Shown one piece after another: positions 1 through 8,227 of a DNA stretch of 64,000 nt. The position numbers and the translations under genes were made by a program. Origin of the DNA: Alphaproteobacteria bacterium (GTDB lineage: Bacteria > Pseudomonadota > Alphaproteobacteria > Rhodobacterales > Rhodobacteraceae); assembly GCA_030425925.1 (NCBI GenBank), contig JAUHZO010000015.1, positions 1 through 64,000 of the forward strand, in the 5' to 3' direction. A model generated the notes under the pieces. That model saw nothing but the letters and a program-made list of their open reading frames with translations. It searched no databases and was not told where the DNA came from. The number at the start of each line of letters is the position of its first letter. Position 1 is the first letter of the stretch.

Positions 1-125
1 CCGATTGAAGGACTGGCGGCGCATCGCCACCCGCTACGACAGATGCCCGAAGGTCTTCCTGTCAGCCATCGCGCTCGCCGCAGCGGTCATCTTCTGGCTT
101 TGACCGACAATGAGTCTGGACCCTA
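1..125 (+). mobile_element. IS5-family insertion sequence, 3' end (partial)
   Basis: Frame 2 codes for the last 33 residues of a transposase and stops with TGA at 101-103. The visible end has the pattern RLKDWRRIATRYDR, then CPKVFLSAIALAA, then FWL, which is the typical C-terminus of IS5-family DDE transposases from alphaproteobacteria. The catalytic part lies left of the window. A short tail, tgagtctggaccctag (about 110-125), is probably the terminal inverted repeat, but the left end is not visible, so the exact boundary is inferred. The element ends only about 160 bp before the flagellin start codon. Confidence 0.75.
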
Positions 126-230
126 GCGAGGTATTAGGAAAGCCACGTCAGGTTGGCCCCGCACCGCATCGGTGGCGCGGCTCTTCGAACAGCAGGGCTG
201 CAGTCGTCAGAAGGACGTCAGAGATGCCGC

Positions 231-256
231 TAAGGCAAACCCATCCCGGCGCATAA
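231..256 (+). promoter_or_regulatory. Possible sigma-28-like flagellin promoter
   Basis: TAAGGCAA (231-238), 10 bases, then GCGCATAA (249-256) loosely matches the flagellar sigma-28 pattern TAAAGTTT-N11-GCCGATAA, mainly in the TAA and ATAA cores. It lies 27 bp before the flagellin start. The spacing is one base short and several positions differ, so this is only a candidate. Confidence 0.25.
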
Positions 257-283
257 CGCGCCCCGAATCCAAGGACGTATCGC

Positions 284-1582
284 ATGTCTAGCATCCTGAC
301 GAACAACGGCGCCATGGTGGCGCTGCAGACCCTCAAGTCGATCAACTCTCGCCTTGCCGACACCCAGTCGGAAATCTCGACCGGCAAGTCGGTGGCCAAC
401 GCCAAGGACAATTCTGCCGTCTGGGCAATCTCCAAGGTGATGGAAGCCGACGTCAAGGGCTTCAAGGGCATCACCGACAGCCTCAACCTGGGTCAGTCGA
501 CCGTCTCGGTGGCCCGCCAGGCCGCGGAAACCGTGACCGACCTTCTGACCGAAGTGAAGGGCAAGATCGTCGCCGCGCAGGAAGAAAACGTCGACCGCGC
601 CAAGATCCAGACCGACATCAACGCGCTGCGCGACCAGATCGGCGCCGTTGTCGGCGCCGCCCAGTTCAATGGCATGAACCTGCTGTCGAACACCGAACAG
701 ACCGCTGATTCCGGCAGCATCAACATCCTTGCTTCGCTTGACCGCAGCGGCACCGGTGTGACCGCCAGCGACATCAACGTGGGCAAGCAGGACCTGGGCA
801 CCGGTACCTCCAGCATCGGCGGCGCGCTGACTGCACTGGCGGCTGGTGCCAACAATGTGACCGGCTTCGGCGACGCAGCGGCCGCCGCGCTGACCGGTGC
901 GGCATCGGCACCCACCGGCACCTCCACGTTCGGCACCGCTGCAACCGATACGGTGGCCGCGGGTACCGGCTTCTCGATCGAGATCTCGGCCACCGCCGGC
1001 AACGGCCCCTCGAACACCACGGGCCGTAACGACATCAAGTATGTTGCACGCGATGGTGACACGATGGCAGATGTCGCCGCCGGCCTTGCTGCCCAGTTCA
1101 ACAAGTACATCGAGGCCGATCTGGGTGCCGGCAATGTGGGCACCATCGATGCCACCGCCAGCGGCAACCAGATCACGTTTACCGGTATCGACAATGTCGG
1201 CGACAACTTCAGTGTCGCCGTGCAGGAATATGCCGCGGATGCAACTTCGACCATCGGTGGCCGCCTCGAAGAGCTGACGAACATCGATGTCACCACCCAG
1301 GCCGGTGTCGACGGTGCGCTGACGGAGATCGAGACCCTGATCCAGACAGCGATCGACTCAGCCTCGGCATTCGGTTCGGTCCAGGGCCGCATCGAAACCC
1401 AGCGCGATTTCGTGTCGGGCCTGACCGACGCCCTGAAGTCGGGCATCGGCACCCTGGTGGATGCCGACATGGAAGAGGCTTCGGCCCGCCTGCAGGCCCT
1501 GCAGGTCCAGCAGCAGCTGGGTGTGCAGGCCCTGTCCATTGCCAACCAGGCCCCTCAGTCCCTGCTGTCGCTCTTCCGCTGA
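284..1582 (+). CDS. fliC: Flagellin
   Basis: This is the filament subunit, 432 residues, exported by the flagellar type III apparatus. The N-terminal D0/D1 region starts MSSILTNNGAMVALQTL and carries the usual SRLADTQSEISTGKSV helix. The C-terminal D0 region ends in helix-forming residues and SLLSLFR. Residues about 170-330 form a variable, Gly/Ala/Thr-rich, surface-exposed domain. An AAGGA ribosome site at 271-275 supports the ATG. It is first in the run fliC-flaF-flbT-DUF1217, whose regulators normally tune flagellin synthesis. The family call is certain; the promoter is not. An IS element ends just upstream. Confidence 0.97.
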   Translation: MSSILTNNGAMVALQTLKSINSRLADTQSEISTGKSVANAKDNSAVWAISKVMEADVKGFKGITDSLNLGQSTVSVARQAAETVTDLLTEVKGKIVAAQEENVDRAKIQTDINALRDQIGAVVGAAQFNGMNLLSNTEQTADSGSINILASLDRSGTGVTASDINVGKQDLGTGTSSIGGALTALAAGANNVTGFGDAAAAALTGAASAPTGTSTFGTAATDTVAAGTGFSIEISATAGNGPSNTTGRNDIKYVARDGDTMADVAAGLAAQFNKYIEADLGAGNVGTIDATASGNQITFTGIDNVGDNFSVAVQEYAADATSTIGGRLEELTNIDVTTQAGVDGALTEIETLIQTAIDSASAFGSVQGRIETQRDFVSGLTDALKSGIGTLVDADMEEASARLQALQVQQQLGVQALSIANQAPQSLLSLFR

Positions 1583-1590
1583 CGCAAATC

Positions 1591-1614
1591 GGGAGACCGG
1601 GCAACCGGTCTCCC
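1591..1614 (+). terminator. Perfect hairpin after flagellin (attenuator or mRNA stabiliser)
   Basis: A perfect 10-bp stem, gggagaccgg / ccggtctccc, encloses a GCAA (GNRA) tetraloop 8 bp after the fliC stop. No T-run follows. It may therefore reduce read-through into flaF, or protect the 3' end of an abundant fliC mRNA, rather than act as a complete terminator. Confidence 0.7.
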
Positions 1615-1654
1615 GCCTTGAACGACCCGCGCACTCCATTCGGAAGGCTCTGAC

Positions 1655-2032
1655 GTGAACGCCCAGACCCTCGCTCTTCGCGCCTATGGCAATACGGCCA
1701 GCACGGCACGCACTCCACGCAGCATCGAATTCGAACTGATCGCCAGGATCACGCACCGGATTCGCGCAGCTGCCATGAAAGGCCGCAAGAACTATCCGCA
1801 GCTTGTCGAGGCCCTGAACGAAAACCAGCGTCTATGGACCACGCTTGCGGTGGACATTGCCGACCCCAACAACGAACTCCCCGCGGATCTGCGCGCCCGG
1901 CTCTTCTATCTTGCCGAATTCGTACAGCACCACACCAGCCTCGTGCTGCGCAAGAAGGCGCGGATCACCCCTCTGCTCGAGGTCAACGCGGCCGTGTTGC
2001 GGGGCCTGTCGCAATCGGGGGCTGCGTCATGA
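1655..2032 (+). CDS. flaF: Flagellar biosynthesis regulator FlaF
   Basis: FlaF-family protein of 125 residues. In alphaproteobacteria FlaF promotes flagellin synthesis or secretion and works with FlbT, which acts on flagellin mRNA. The sequence is mostly helical, with the family-like stretch ELIARITHRIRAA and a conserved NENQRLWTTLA segment. It starts with GTG (1655) after a GGAAG site at 1642-1646. Its stop overlaps the flbT start as ATGA. The hairpin after fliC lies directly upstream, so flaF may be expressed at a lower level than flagellin from the same transcript. Confidence 0.93.
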   Translation: MNAQTLALRAYGNTASTARTPRSIEFELIARITHRIRAAAMKGRKNYPQLVEALNENQRLWTTLAVDIADPNNELPADLRARLFYLAEFVQHHTSLVLRKKARITPLLEVNAAVLRGLSQSGAAS

Positions 2033-2433
2033 GCGGCCTGGTCCTGAAGCTTGGACCTCGCGAACGCGTGCTGGTCAACGGGGCGGTGATCGAGAACGGA
2101 GATCGGCGCAGCCGACTGTCGATCGTGAGCCCAAACGCAAACATTCTCCGTCTTCGCGATGCAATTCACCCTGAGGATGCGCAAACCCCGGTGCGCCGCG
2201 TCTGCTATGCCACCCAGCTTGTGCTGACGGGCGATGCTTCGGCAGATACGGCCAGACCGCAGATCCTTCGCAATATCGAGGAGCTCAGCCGCATTCTTGT
2301 GGACAATGACAGTCGAAAGCTTTTGACGCAAGCCACCGACGCGCTTCTGGGTGAGCAATACTATCAGTGTCTCAAGGCCCTGCGCGGCCTGATCCCGCGA
2401 GAGGACCGGCTGCTGGCCGCGGCCCGCTCATGA
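2029..2433 (+). CDS. flbT: Flagellin mRNA regulator FlbT
   Basis: FlbT of 134 residues, a post-transcriptional regulator that in Caulobacter binds the 5' leader of flagellin mRNA and in other species can be an activator. The protein begins MSGLVLKLGPRERVLVNGAV, as in the family, followed by the ENGDRRSRLSI strand region. An ATG at 2029 overlaps the flaF stop by 4 bp, showing translational coupling; an in-frame upstream extension from 1834 would lie inside flaF and is rejected. The 3' end overlaps the next gene by 4 bp. Confidence 0.95.
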   Translation: MSGLVLKLGPRERVLVNGAVIENGDRRSRLSIVSPNANILRLRDAIHPEDAQTPVRRVCYATQLVLTGDASADTARPQILRNIEELSRILVDNDSRKLLTQATDALLGEQYYQCLKALRGLIPREDRLLAAARS

Positions 2434-3248
2434 CGTTCCAGCCGGTCGTCGTCGGAACCGGGCTTGTCGGCTGGCAATTCCTGAAATCGACCGCCACGTC
2501 GCAGCGCGAAGCCTTTGATGCCTCCCCGCTGCTGGCGCGTGACACCGATTATTTCGCCCAGAACATCGCTTCGGTAACATCGGCCGAAGAGTTGGTGGCC
2601 GACCGCAGGTTGCTGCGCGTGGCTCTGGGGGCGTTCGGCCTGCAGGACGACATCGACAACAAGTTCTTCATTCAGAAAATCCTCGCGGAAGGCACAACCG
2701 ACCCGGACGCGCTGGCCAACAAGCTGACGGATGAACGTTACAAGGCCATGGCAAAGCGTTTCGGTTTCGGATCGCTGTTGGGACCGGCGACCGCGACGCC
2801 CGGTTTTGCCCAGGACATTATCTCGCGCTACCGCGCTCAGGAGTTCGAAGTCGCTGTCGGAGCACAAGACGACTCGCTGCGCCTGGGACTCAATTTCGAA
2901 CGCAGCCTGGGCGAATTCAACAGCAGCAGTCCCGACGCGGCCTGGTTCCGGGTCATGGGAACGCCTCCGCTGCGCACTGTGCTGGAAGGTGCACTGGGCC
3001 TGCCGTCCAGTTTTGCACAGCTTGACATCGACAAGCAGCTGGAGACGTTCCGAGACAAGATGAAATCCCGTTTCGGGGTCTCCGAGATTGCCGAGATTGC
3101 AGCACCGGATAACAGTGAACGCGTGGTGCAGGCCTATCTGTTGCAAGAGCAGGTCTCTCAGTTCCGCCAATCGGGCAGCGCGCAGATTGCCTTGACATTG
3201 TTGCAGGCAATTCCGCGCCGATCGTTGCTGGGTGGCGTGTCCGGCTGA
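2430..3248 (+). CDS. DUF1217 flagellar-locus protein
   Basis: A 272-residue, probably cytoplasmic protein of the DUF1217 family, which occurs in alphaproteobacterial flagellar clusters but has no agreed biochemical role that I know of. There is no signal peptide and no membrane segment. Visible features are helical repeats with alternating D and E, including DNKFFIQKILAEGTTDPDALA and KRFGFG. The ATG at 2430 overlaps the flbT stop (ATGA), so it is the fourth gene of the flagellin operon. A role in filament assembly or flagellin handling is inferred from position only. Confidence 0.8.
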   Translation: MTFQPVVVGTGLVGWQFLKSTATSQREAFDASPLLARDTDYFAQNIASVTSAEELVADRRLLRVALGAFGLQDDIDNKFFIQKILAEGTTDPDALANKLTDERYKAMAKRFGFGSLLGPATATPGFAQDIISRYRAQEFEVAVGAQDDSLRLGLNFERSLGEFNSSSPDAAWFRVMGTPPLRTVLEGALGLPSSFAQLDIDKQLETFRDKMKSRFGVSEIAEIAAPDNSERVVQAYLLQEQVSQFRQSGSAQIALTLLQAIPRRSLLGGVSG

Positions 3249-3285
3249 CAAGCCGGACGTGGTGAAACGCTGTTCCCGGCGTTTC
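3241..3285 (+). terminator. Two small hairpins at the end of the flagellin operon
   Basis: CCGGCT-gaca-AGCCGG (3241-3256) overlaps the stop codon of the DUF1217 gene. GAAACGC / GCGTTTC (3264-3270 and 3279-3285) follows with an 8-base loop. Neither has a strong T-run. The rest of 3249-3453, between convergent genes, shows no ORF, tRNA or repeat that I can support. Confidence 0.4.
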
Positions 3286-3453
3286 AGCCGCTCCCCGCCT
3301 CCAATCAGACAATCGAGGTCGATGCGGAATGCCGCGACAACCGCTCCTACAATCTATGCGCAACAAAGGACAACCGACCCGAAACACACCCGCGCTGCAG
3401 GCACGTCCTGGGGTCACGCACAGGGTCGCAGCGTCAAATGGCGGACTGCCGCC

Positions 3454-4851
3454 TCAACCCCGCGGTCGCGTGGCCGGCATCCCCGGCCCGGCGGCCCGGC
3501 GGCCAGGGTTGGCCGGACTGCGCGGTTGCACGGACCCTGCCCGCCGGAGGATCAGCTCGAGCCGTTTGAACGCCGCTTCGGGCCCCTGAGGCGCATCTTC
3601 GGCAAGGAACGAGTCCAGTTCGGGCCAGGCTCGCACCGCCATGTCGATCTCTGCATCCTCACCTTCGCGGTACAGCCCCGCCCGCACCATGGTTTCGGAT
3701 CGGGCATAGGTGCCCAGCAAGTGGCGTGCCGACAGCAGCAACCGGTTTTCCTGCTCTGTCGCGGCATCCGGCAGGCTGCGCGAGACAGAGCGCAGAAGGT
3801 CGATCGCCGGAAAGCGGCCACGTTCGGCGATGGTACGGTCCAGAACCACATGCCCGTCGAGCACACCACGCAGGATGTCGGCCACAGGCTCGTCCATGTC
3901 GGACCCGGCCACAAGCACGCTGAAGACCCCCGTGATATCGCCGGTACCCTCGATACCCGGACCGGCCCGTTCGGCCAACCGCATGATCTGATGCGCAACC
4001 GACGGCGGGTGGCCCCGCAAGGCCGGCAATTCGCCGGACGCCACCGCAACTTCGCGATGCGCCTCGGCAAAACGGGTGATCGAATCGGCCAGGTAGAGCA
4101 CATGCGCCCCCTGGTCGCGAAAATGCTCAGCCACCGTCATGGCCGCCAGCGGACAGCGCCGCCGCTCCAGCGGCGAGCGGTCAGACGTGGCGGCCACCAC
4201 CACCGTGCGCGCCATGCCATTGGGGCCCAGCACCGTCCGCACGAACTCCTGCACCTCGCGCCCGCGCTCGCCCACCAGCGCCAGAACCGCGATATCGGCG
4301 GCCACGTCCCGGGTCAGCCGGCCCAGCAGGCGCGATTTCCCGACGCCGGAGCCCGCGAACAGCCCGATTCGCTGGCCCCGCACAAGCGGCAGGAACGTGT
4401 CGAACGCCGCAAGCCCGGTGGCCAGGCGGCTGCCCAGTCCGCGGCGTTCGGCGGCCGGCGGCGGGCTGGCCCGGAACGGCCGCCGCCGCGGCCCCGGAGA
4501 CAGCGGCAGACCGTCCAGCGGCCGCCCGTAGGGATCGACCACGCGGCCGATCCAGCTGTCGTCCGGTGCCAGCGTCGGCGCGCCCAGAACCGCAACACGG
4601 TCATTGAGCGCAAGGCCTTCGGGCGTGTCATAGGGCAGCATGTTGACCAGACCGTCACGGATCCGCAGCACCTCGCCCTCCAGCGTCAGCCCGGGGCGGT
4701 ACAGCCGCAACTGATCGCCGATCCGCGCCTCGCGCGACAGGCCGCGCACCCAGATCGTGGCCCCGTCGATCGAATCGACCCGCCCGACAGCCCGTACGGC
4801 CTGCATCTGCGCCATGCGCGTGCGCAAGGCCACCACCCGTTCATCCGGCAT
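3454..4851 (-). CDS. fliI: Flagellum-specific ATPase FliI
   Basis: FliI, 465 residues, is the export ATPase of the flagellar type III apparatus, related to F1 beta subunits. Walker A is GSGVGKS (residues 167-173), the Walker B region is VLYLADS (D256), and the motif GERGREVQEFV lies between them. The N-terminal part resembles the F1-ATPase beta-barrel. The C-terminus carries an Arg/Pro-rich tail of about 25 residues that may not be functional. It is transcribed alone and divergently from flgB. Its usual partner FliH is not in the window. Confidence 0.96.
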   Translation of the reverse strand: MPDERVVALRTRMAQMQAVRAVGRVDSIDGATIWVRGLSREARIGDQLRLYRPGLTLEGEVLRIRDGLVNMLPYDTPEGLALNDRVAVLGAPTLAPDDSWIGRVVDPYGRPLDGLPLSPGPRRRPFRASPPPAAERRGLGSRLATGLAAFDTFLPLVRGQRIGLFAGSGVGKSRLLGRLTRDVAADIAVLALVGERGREVQEFVRTVLGPNGMARTVVVAATSDRSPLERRRCPLAAMTVAEHFRDQGAHVLYLADSITRFAEAHREVAVASGELPALRGHPPSVAHQIMRLAERAGPGIEGTGDITGVFSVLVAGSDMDEPVADILRGVLDGHVVLDRTIAERGRFPAIDLLRSVSRSLPDAATEQENRLLLSARHLLGTYARSETMVRAGLYREGEDAEIDMAVRAWPELDSFLAEDAPQGPEAAFKRLELILRRAGSVQPRSPANPGRRAAGPGMPATRPRG

Positions 4852-4898
4852 CGAACGCTCCCTTCATTGTCCGCAAACCGTTTCTAAAGGAATCACCG

Positions 4899-4913
4899 TT
4901 AAGCCTTGATTGA
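4899..4913. promoter_or_regulatory. Possible CtrA box between fliI and flgB
   Basis: TTAA-N7-TTGA matches 7 of 8 positions of the CtrA site TTAA-N7-TTAA. It lies in the 85-bp divergent region, 48 bp before fliI and 24 bp before flgB. CtrA control of flagellar genes is established in Roseobacter relatives, but such short motifs also arise by chance. Confidence 0.35.
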
Positions 4914-4936
4914 AGCCAATCGAGGGAGAAGCCCCG

Positions 4937-5314
4937 ATGTTCCAGTCTCTGGACGTGTTCAGAACGGCCATGGCGATGGCCCGCCACGCGGGGCAGCAGC
5001 AGGCCCTGTCGGCGCAGAATATCGCCAATGCCGATACGCCCGGCTACCGGGCGCGGCACCTCGTTCCGTTTGCCGAGCTTGCCAGCACCGCTCGCGGGGC
5101 CACACGGGCCACGCGGGATCGCCACCTGTTCGGCACAAGGGCCTCCCGGATCGATCCCGCGGAGCAGCGCGCGGCGCAGGACCCGAACGGCAATACCGTC
5201 TCGCTGGAGCGTGAGATGGTGAGCGCCGTCAACGCCAAGCGCCAGCACGACCGGGCGCTGGCGATCTACCGCAGCAATCTGTCGATCCTGCGCGCCAGCC
5301 TTGGCCGCCAGTAA
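4937..5314 (+). CDS. flgB: Flagellar proximal rod protein FlgB
   Basis: FlgB, 125 residues, is a proximal rod subunit. The N-terminal rod motif is SAQNIANADTPGYRAR and the C-terminal helix ends in YRSNLSILRASL. The start chosen is ATG 4937 behind GAGGGAGA (4922-4929); a TTG at 4910 would add nine residues that do not resemble the family. It is first gene of the rod/hook-basal operon running to fliL at 9498. FlgC follows after 12 bp. Confidence 0.95.
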   Translation: MFQSLDVFRTAMAMARHAGQQQALSAQNIANADTPGYRARHLVPFAELASTARGATRATRDRHLFGTRASRIDPAEQRAAQDPNGNTVSLEREMVSAVNAKRQHDRALAIYRSNLSILRASLGRQ

Positions 5315-5326
5315 GGAGATCCACCG

Positions 5327-5713
5327 ATGAGCGCCTTTTCCGAAGCCCTCACCGTCACCGCCAGCGGCCTCAGCGCCCAGGCCAGCCGCCTGCGCCTGCT
5401 GTCGGAGAACATCGCCAATACCGACACGCCGGGCTATCGCCGCAAGGTGATGCCCTTCCAGCTCGAAAGCACGGGCGAACTGGCGCAGGTCGTGCCTGGC
5501 CGCGTGCGCACGGATCAAAGCCCGCTGGAACGGATCTTTGACCCCGACCACCCCCTGGCCGACGACACCGGGCACTATGCCGGCACCAATGTCGATCTCA
5601 TTGTCGAGATCGCCGATGCCCGCGAAGCCCAGCGCAGTTACGAGGCCAACCTCAAGATGTTCGAACAGACGCGGCAGATGTCGTCCTCGCTGATGGACCT
5701 GCTGCGCCGCTAA
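5327..5713 (+). CDS. flgC: Flagellar proximal rod protein FlgC
   Basis: FlgC, 128 residues. The N-terminal rod motif is RLLSENIANTDTPGYRRK, and the C-terminal D0 helix contains AREAQRSYEANLKMFEQTRQM, typical of FlgC. A GGAG ribosome site lies just before the ATG. It is co-transcribed with flgB and fliE and assembles with FlgB, FlgF and FlgG into the rod that crosses the periplasm. Confidence 0.96.
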   Translation: MSAFSEALTVTASGLSAQASRLRLLSENIANTDTPGYRRKVMPFQLESTGELAQVVPGRVRTDQSPLERIFDPDHPLADDTGHYAGTNVDLIVEIADAREAQRSYEANLKMFEQTRQMSSSLMDLLRR

Positions 5714-5734
5714 CACCCAGAACAGGAGCCCAGA

Positions 5735-6028
5735 ATGGACGTCCGATCGCTGTTTGCCGCCCAGAAATACGCGGCTTCCATCCCCAACATGCAGCCCGCA
5801 CCGGGCACCGGCGAAACGCTGCAGAACCGCCTTGCGGAAAGTGCCACGGATTTTGCCGCCACATTGCGCGCTGCCGAAGAAACGGCGCAGGCCACGATGA
5901 CCGGCGACGCCGATCCGCATGCGCTGGTGACCGCCCTCGCACAGTCCGAACTGGCCGTGGAAACCGTGGTCGCCGTGCGCAACAAGGTGGTCGAGGCCTA
6001 CCAGGAAATCCTGCGGATGCCGGTCTGA
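5735..6028 (+). CDS. fliE: Flagellar hook-basal body protein FliE
   Basis: FliE, 97 residues, is the junction protein between the MS ring and the rod. It has the usual small helical form, with the C-terminal signature ALAQSELAVETVVAVRNKVVEAYQEILRMPV in which the VRNKV-AYQEI-RM core is highly conserved. A GGAG-containing spacer of 21 bp separates it from flgC and 3 bp separate it from fliQ. Its partner ring protein FliF is not encoded in the window. Confidence 0.94.
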   Translation: MDVRSLFAAQKYAASIPNMQPAPGTGETLQNRLAESATDFAATLRAAEETAQATMTGDADPHALVTALAQSELAVETVVAVRNKVVEAYQEILRMPV

Positions 6029-6031
6029 GCA

Positions 6032-6301
6032 ATGATGAACGAGGCCATCTTTTTCGACACGCTGCGCCAGGGGCTGTGGATTGCCACCATCACCTCGGTG
6101 CCGATCCTGACCGCCGCCCTCCTGGCCGGGGTCGGCGTGGGCCTGTTCCAGGCCCTCACCTCGGTTCAGGAGATGACGCTGACCTTCGTGCCGAAACTGC
6201 TGGCCATCGTCGCGGTGTTCTGGATGTCGATGAGCTTCATGACCCGGACGCTGGTGGACTTCTTCCAGAACCACATCATACCCATCATCGTCGGAGGTTG
6301 A
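6032..6301 (+). CDS. fliQ: Flagellar export gate protein FliQ
   Basis: FliQ, 89 residues, is part of the type III export gate with FliP, FliR, FlhA and FlhB in the inner membrane. Two hydrophobic hairpin helices are visible, about residues 14-38 and 50-78, with the family pattern LLAGVGVGLFQALTSVQEMTL. ATGs at 6032 and 6035 are both possible starts. flgF starts 1 bp after its stop. FliR, FlhA and FlhB are nearby on the minus strand, but FliP is not in the window. Confidence 0.95.
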   Translation: MMNEAIFFDTLRQGLWIATITSVPILTAALLAGVGVGLFQALTSVQEMTLTFVPKLLAIVAVFWMSMSFMTRTLVDFFQNHIIPIIVGG

Positions 6302-6302
6302 G

Positions 6303-7016
6303 ATGGAAACCGCAGGTTACACCGCGCTCTCCCGGCAGACCGGGCTCTTGCGCGAAATGCAGGTGATCGCCAACAACATCGCCAATGCCAGCACCACAGG
6401 CTTCCGACAGGAAGGCGTGATCTTTTCGGAATATGTGCAGGAGGCCGCGGGCGGGCAGGACGTCGCGTTCTCCGCGGCGCGCATCCGCAACATCTCGCTG
6501 GCGCAGGGCACGCTGAACCAGACCGGCGGCCAGTTCGACTTTGCCATCGAAGGCGACGGGTTTTTCCTCGTCGGCACACCCGATGGCCAGCGGCTGACCC
6601 GCGCGGGCGCGTTCTCGCCCAGCGCCGAGGGCACGCTTGTCACACCGGACGGGCATCCGCTGCTGGATGCCGGGGGCGCGCCGATCTTCGTGCCGCCCAA
6701 TGCCACCGATCTGGCCGTGGCGCGGGACGGCACGCTCAGCACCGATGGCCGGGCCATCGGGCAGATCGGTGTCGTGGCACCGCTGGCCCCGCTGAACCTC
6801 GTGCGCGAGGGCGGCGTGCTGTTCCGCGCCGATGACGGCGTGGAACCGGTCGAGACGCCGCAGGTGATGCAGGGCTTTGTCGAGGCGTCGAATGTCGACC
6901 CGATCCTGCAGGTCGCACGCATGATCGAAGTTCAACGCGCCTACGAGCTGGGGCAGTCCTTCATGGACAGTGAAGACGAACGCATTCGCGCCGCCCTGCA
7001 ATCCTTCACCAGTTAA
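6303..7016 (+). CDS. flgF: Flagellar rod protein FlgF
   Basis: FlgF, 237 residues, is a proximal rod subunit of the FlgE/FlgF/FlgG family. The N-terminal rod motif is NNIANASTTGFRQE; the central FAIEGDGFFLV segment is the family signature of the D1 region. The C-terminal helix VARMIEVQRAYELGQSFMDSEDERIRAAL completes the coiled coil. It follows fliQ by 1 bp and precedes flgG by 12 bp. At 237 residues it has the usual length. Confidence 0.95.
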   Translation: METAGYTALSRQTGLLREMQVIANNIANASTTGFRQEGVIFSEYVQEAAGGQDVAFSAARIRNISLAQGTLNQTGGQFDFAIEGDGFFLVGTPDGQRLTRAGAFSPSAEGTLVTPDGHPLLDAGGAPIFVPPNATDLAVARDGTLSTDGRAIGQIGVVAPLAPLNLVREGGVLFRADDGVEPVETPQVMQGFVEASNVDPILQVARMIEVQRAYELGQSFMDSEDERIRAALQSFTS

Positions 7017-7028
7017 AGGAGCCGTCCC

Positions 7029-7814
7029 ATGCGTGCCCTCAAGATCGCCGCCACCGGCATGAGCGCCCAGCAGATGCGGGTCGAAGTCATCTCGAACAAC
7101 CTCTCGAACATGAGCACGACGGGCTACAATGCCCGCCGGGCCGAGTTTGCCGACCTCCATTACCAGCAGGTTGCGCGGGCCGGCACGGTCAATGCTGCCG
7201 ATGGCACGATGCTGCCCACCGGCATCCAGCTGGGGCTGGGTGTCCGCCCTTCGGCGGTTTCCGTGCATCTGTCCCAGGGGGCGCTGTCGGCCACCGGGGG
7301 CGATCTCGACATCGCCATCGACGGCGCGGGATATCTTGAGGTGACGCTGCCATCGGGTCAGGCCGCCTATACCCGCGACGGCGGGCTCAAGCGCAATGCC
7401 GAAGGGCTGATTGTCACATCGGACGGATTGCCGGTCTCGCCCGAGATCGTGATCCCGCCCGAGGCGCGCAGCATCTCGATCAATGCCGATGGCGAGGTCT
7501 ACGCCTATTTCGCCGAAGCCGCAGAGGCCCAGCTTCTGGGTCAGTTCACGATGGCAGGCTTTACAAATCCCAAGGGGCTCGAGGCGCTGGGCTCCAACCT
7601 GTTCACCGTCACCGAGGCATCTGGCCCGGCCATCCAGTCCACCCCGGGGCAGGACGGACTGGGCACGCTGCGCCAGGGATATCTCGAAGACAGCTCGGTG
7701 GACGCGGTCAGGGAGATCACCGATCTGATCGAGGCCCAGCGCGGCTATGAGCTGAACTCCAAGGTCATTTCGGCGGCTGATCAGATGCTGGCCGCAACCA
7801 GCCAGGTGCGGTGA
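7029..7814 (+). CDS. flgG: Flagellar distal rod protein FlgG
   Basis: FlgG, 261 residues, builds the distal rod. It begins MRALKIAATGMSAQQMRVEV, with NNLSNMSTTGYNARRAEF as the rod motif; the D-rod DIAIDGAGYLEVTLP segment and the C-terminal ITDLIEAQRGYELNSKV helix are typical. AAAGGAG precedes the ATG. The stop overlaps the flgA start (TGATG). Length matches the family (about 260). Confidence 0.97.
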   Translation: MRALKIAATGMSAQQMRVEVISNNLSNMSTTGYNARRAEFADLHYQQVARAGTVNAADGTMLPTGIQLGLGVRPSAVSVHLSQGALSATGGDLDIAIDGAGYLEVTLPSGQAAYTRDGGLKRNAEGLIVTSDGLPVSPEIVIPPEARSISINADGEVYAYFAEAAEAQLLGQFTMAGFTNPKGLEALGSNLFTVTEASGPAIQSTPGQDGLGTLRQGYLEDSSVDAVREITDLIEAQRGYELNSKVISAADQMLAATSQVR

Positions 7815-8227
7815 TGCGGCTTGCCCTTGCCTTGTGCCTGTGCGCGCCCGGTGCCATGGCGGATGTCGTGGTTGCCACGCGCACGATCCGGCCGCAGGAG
7901 GTGCTGACCGAAGCGCATCTGCGGCTTGATCCGGCAACCATCACCGGCGCCCATGACCGCCTTGACGAGGTTCTGGGGCTGGAAGCGCGGGTGATGATCT
8001 ATCCCGGTCGCCCCGTGATGCGGGGTGCCCTGGGACGTCCGGCGCTGGTCGATCGCAACCAGCTGGTCGAACTGGAGTTTTCCCGCGGCGGGCTGAGGAT
8101 CATCGCCGAAGGCCGCGCGCTGGGCCGCGGCGGGGCGGGCGAACGGATCCGCGTCATGAACATCTCTTCGCGCAACGTGCTGTTCGGCACCATCACTCCG
8201 GACGGAAAGGTTTCGGTTTCGCAATGA
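7814..8227 (+). CDS. flgA: P-ring assembly chaperone FlgA
   Basis: FlgA, 137 residues, is a periplasmic protein that helps FlgI assemble the P ring. An N-terminal signal peptide (about residues 1-17, ending AMA) is followed by an SAF-like domain with RTIRPQEVLTEAHL and a C-terminal NISSRNVLFGTI segment. ATG 7814 overlaps the flgG stop by 1 bp; the GTG at 7811 is a less likely alternative. It is shorter than enterobacterial FlgA, as usual in this family. flgH starts 4 bp before its end. Confidence 0.9.
   Translation: MRLALALCLCAPGAMADVVVATRTIRPQEVLTEAHLRLDPATITGAHDRLDEVLGLEARVMIYPGRPVMRGALGRPALVDRNQLVELEFSRGGLRIIAEGRALGRGGAGERIRVMNISSRNVLFGTITPDGKVSVSQ

Noticed and set aside
3232-4887. A 551-codon plus-strand open frame
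   Set aside because: It is antisense to fliI and has a low-complexity Arg/Pro/Gln composition; the fliI frame has all ATPase motifs.
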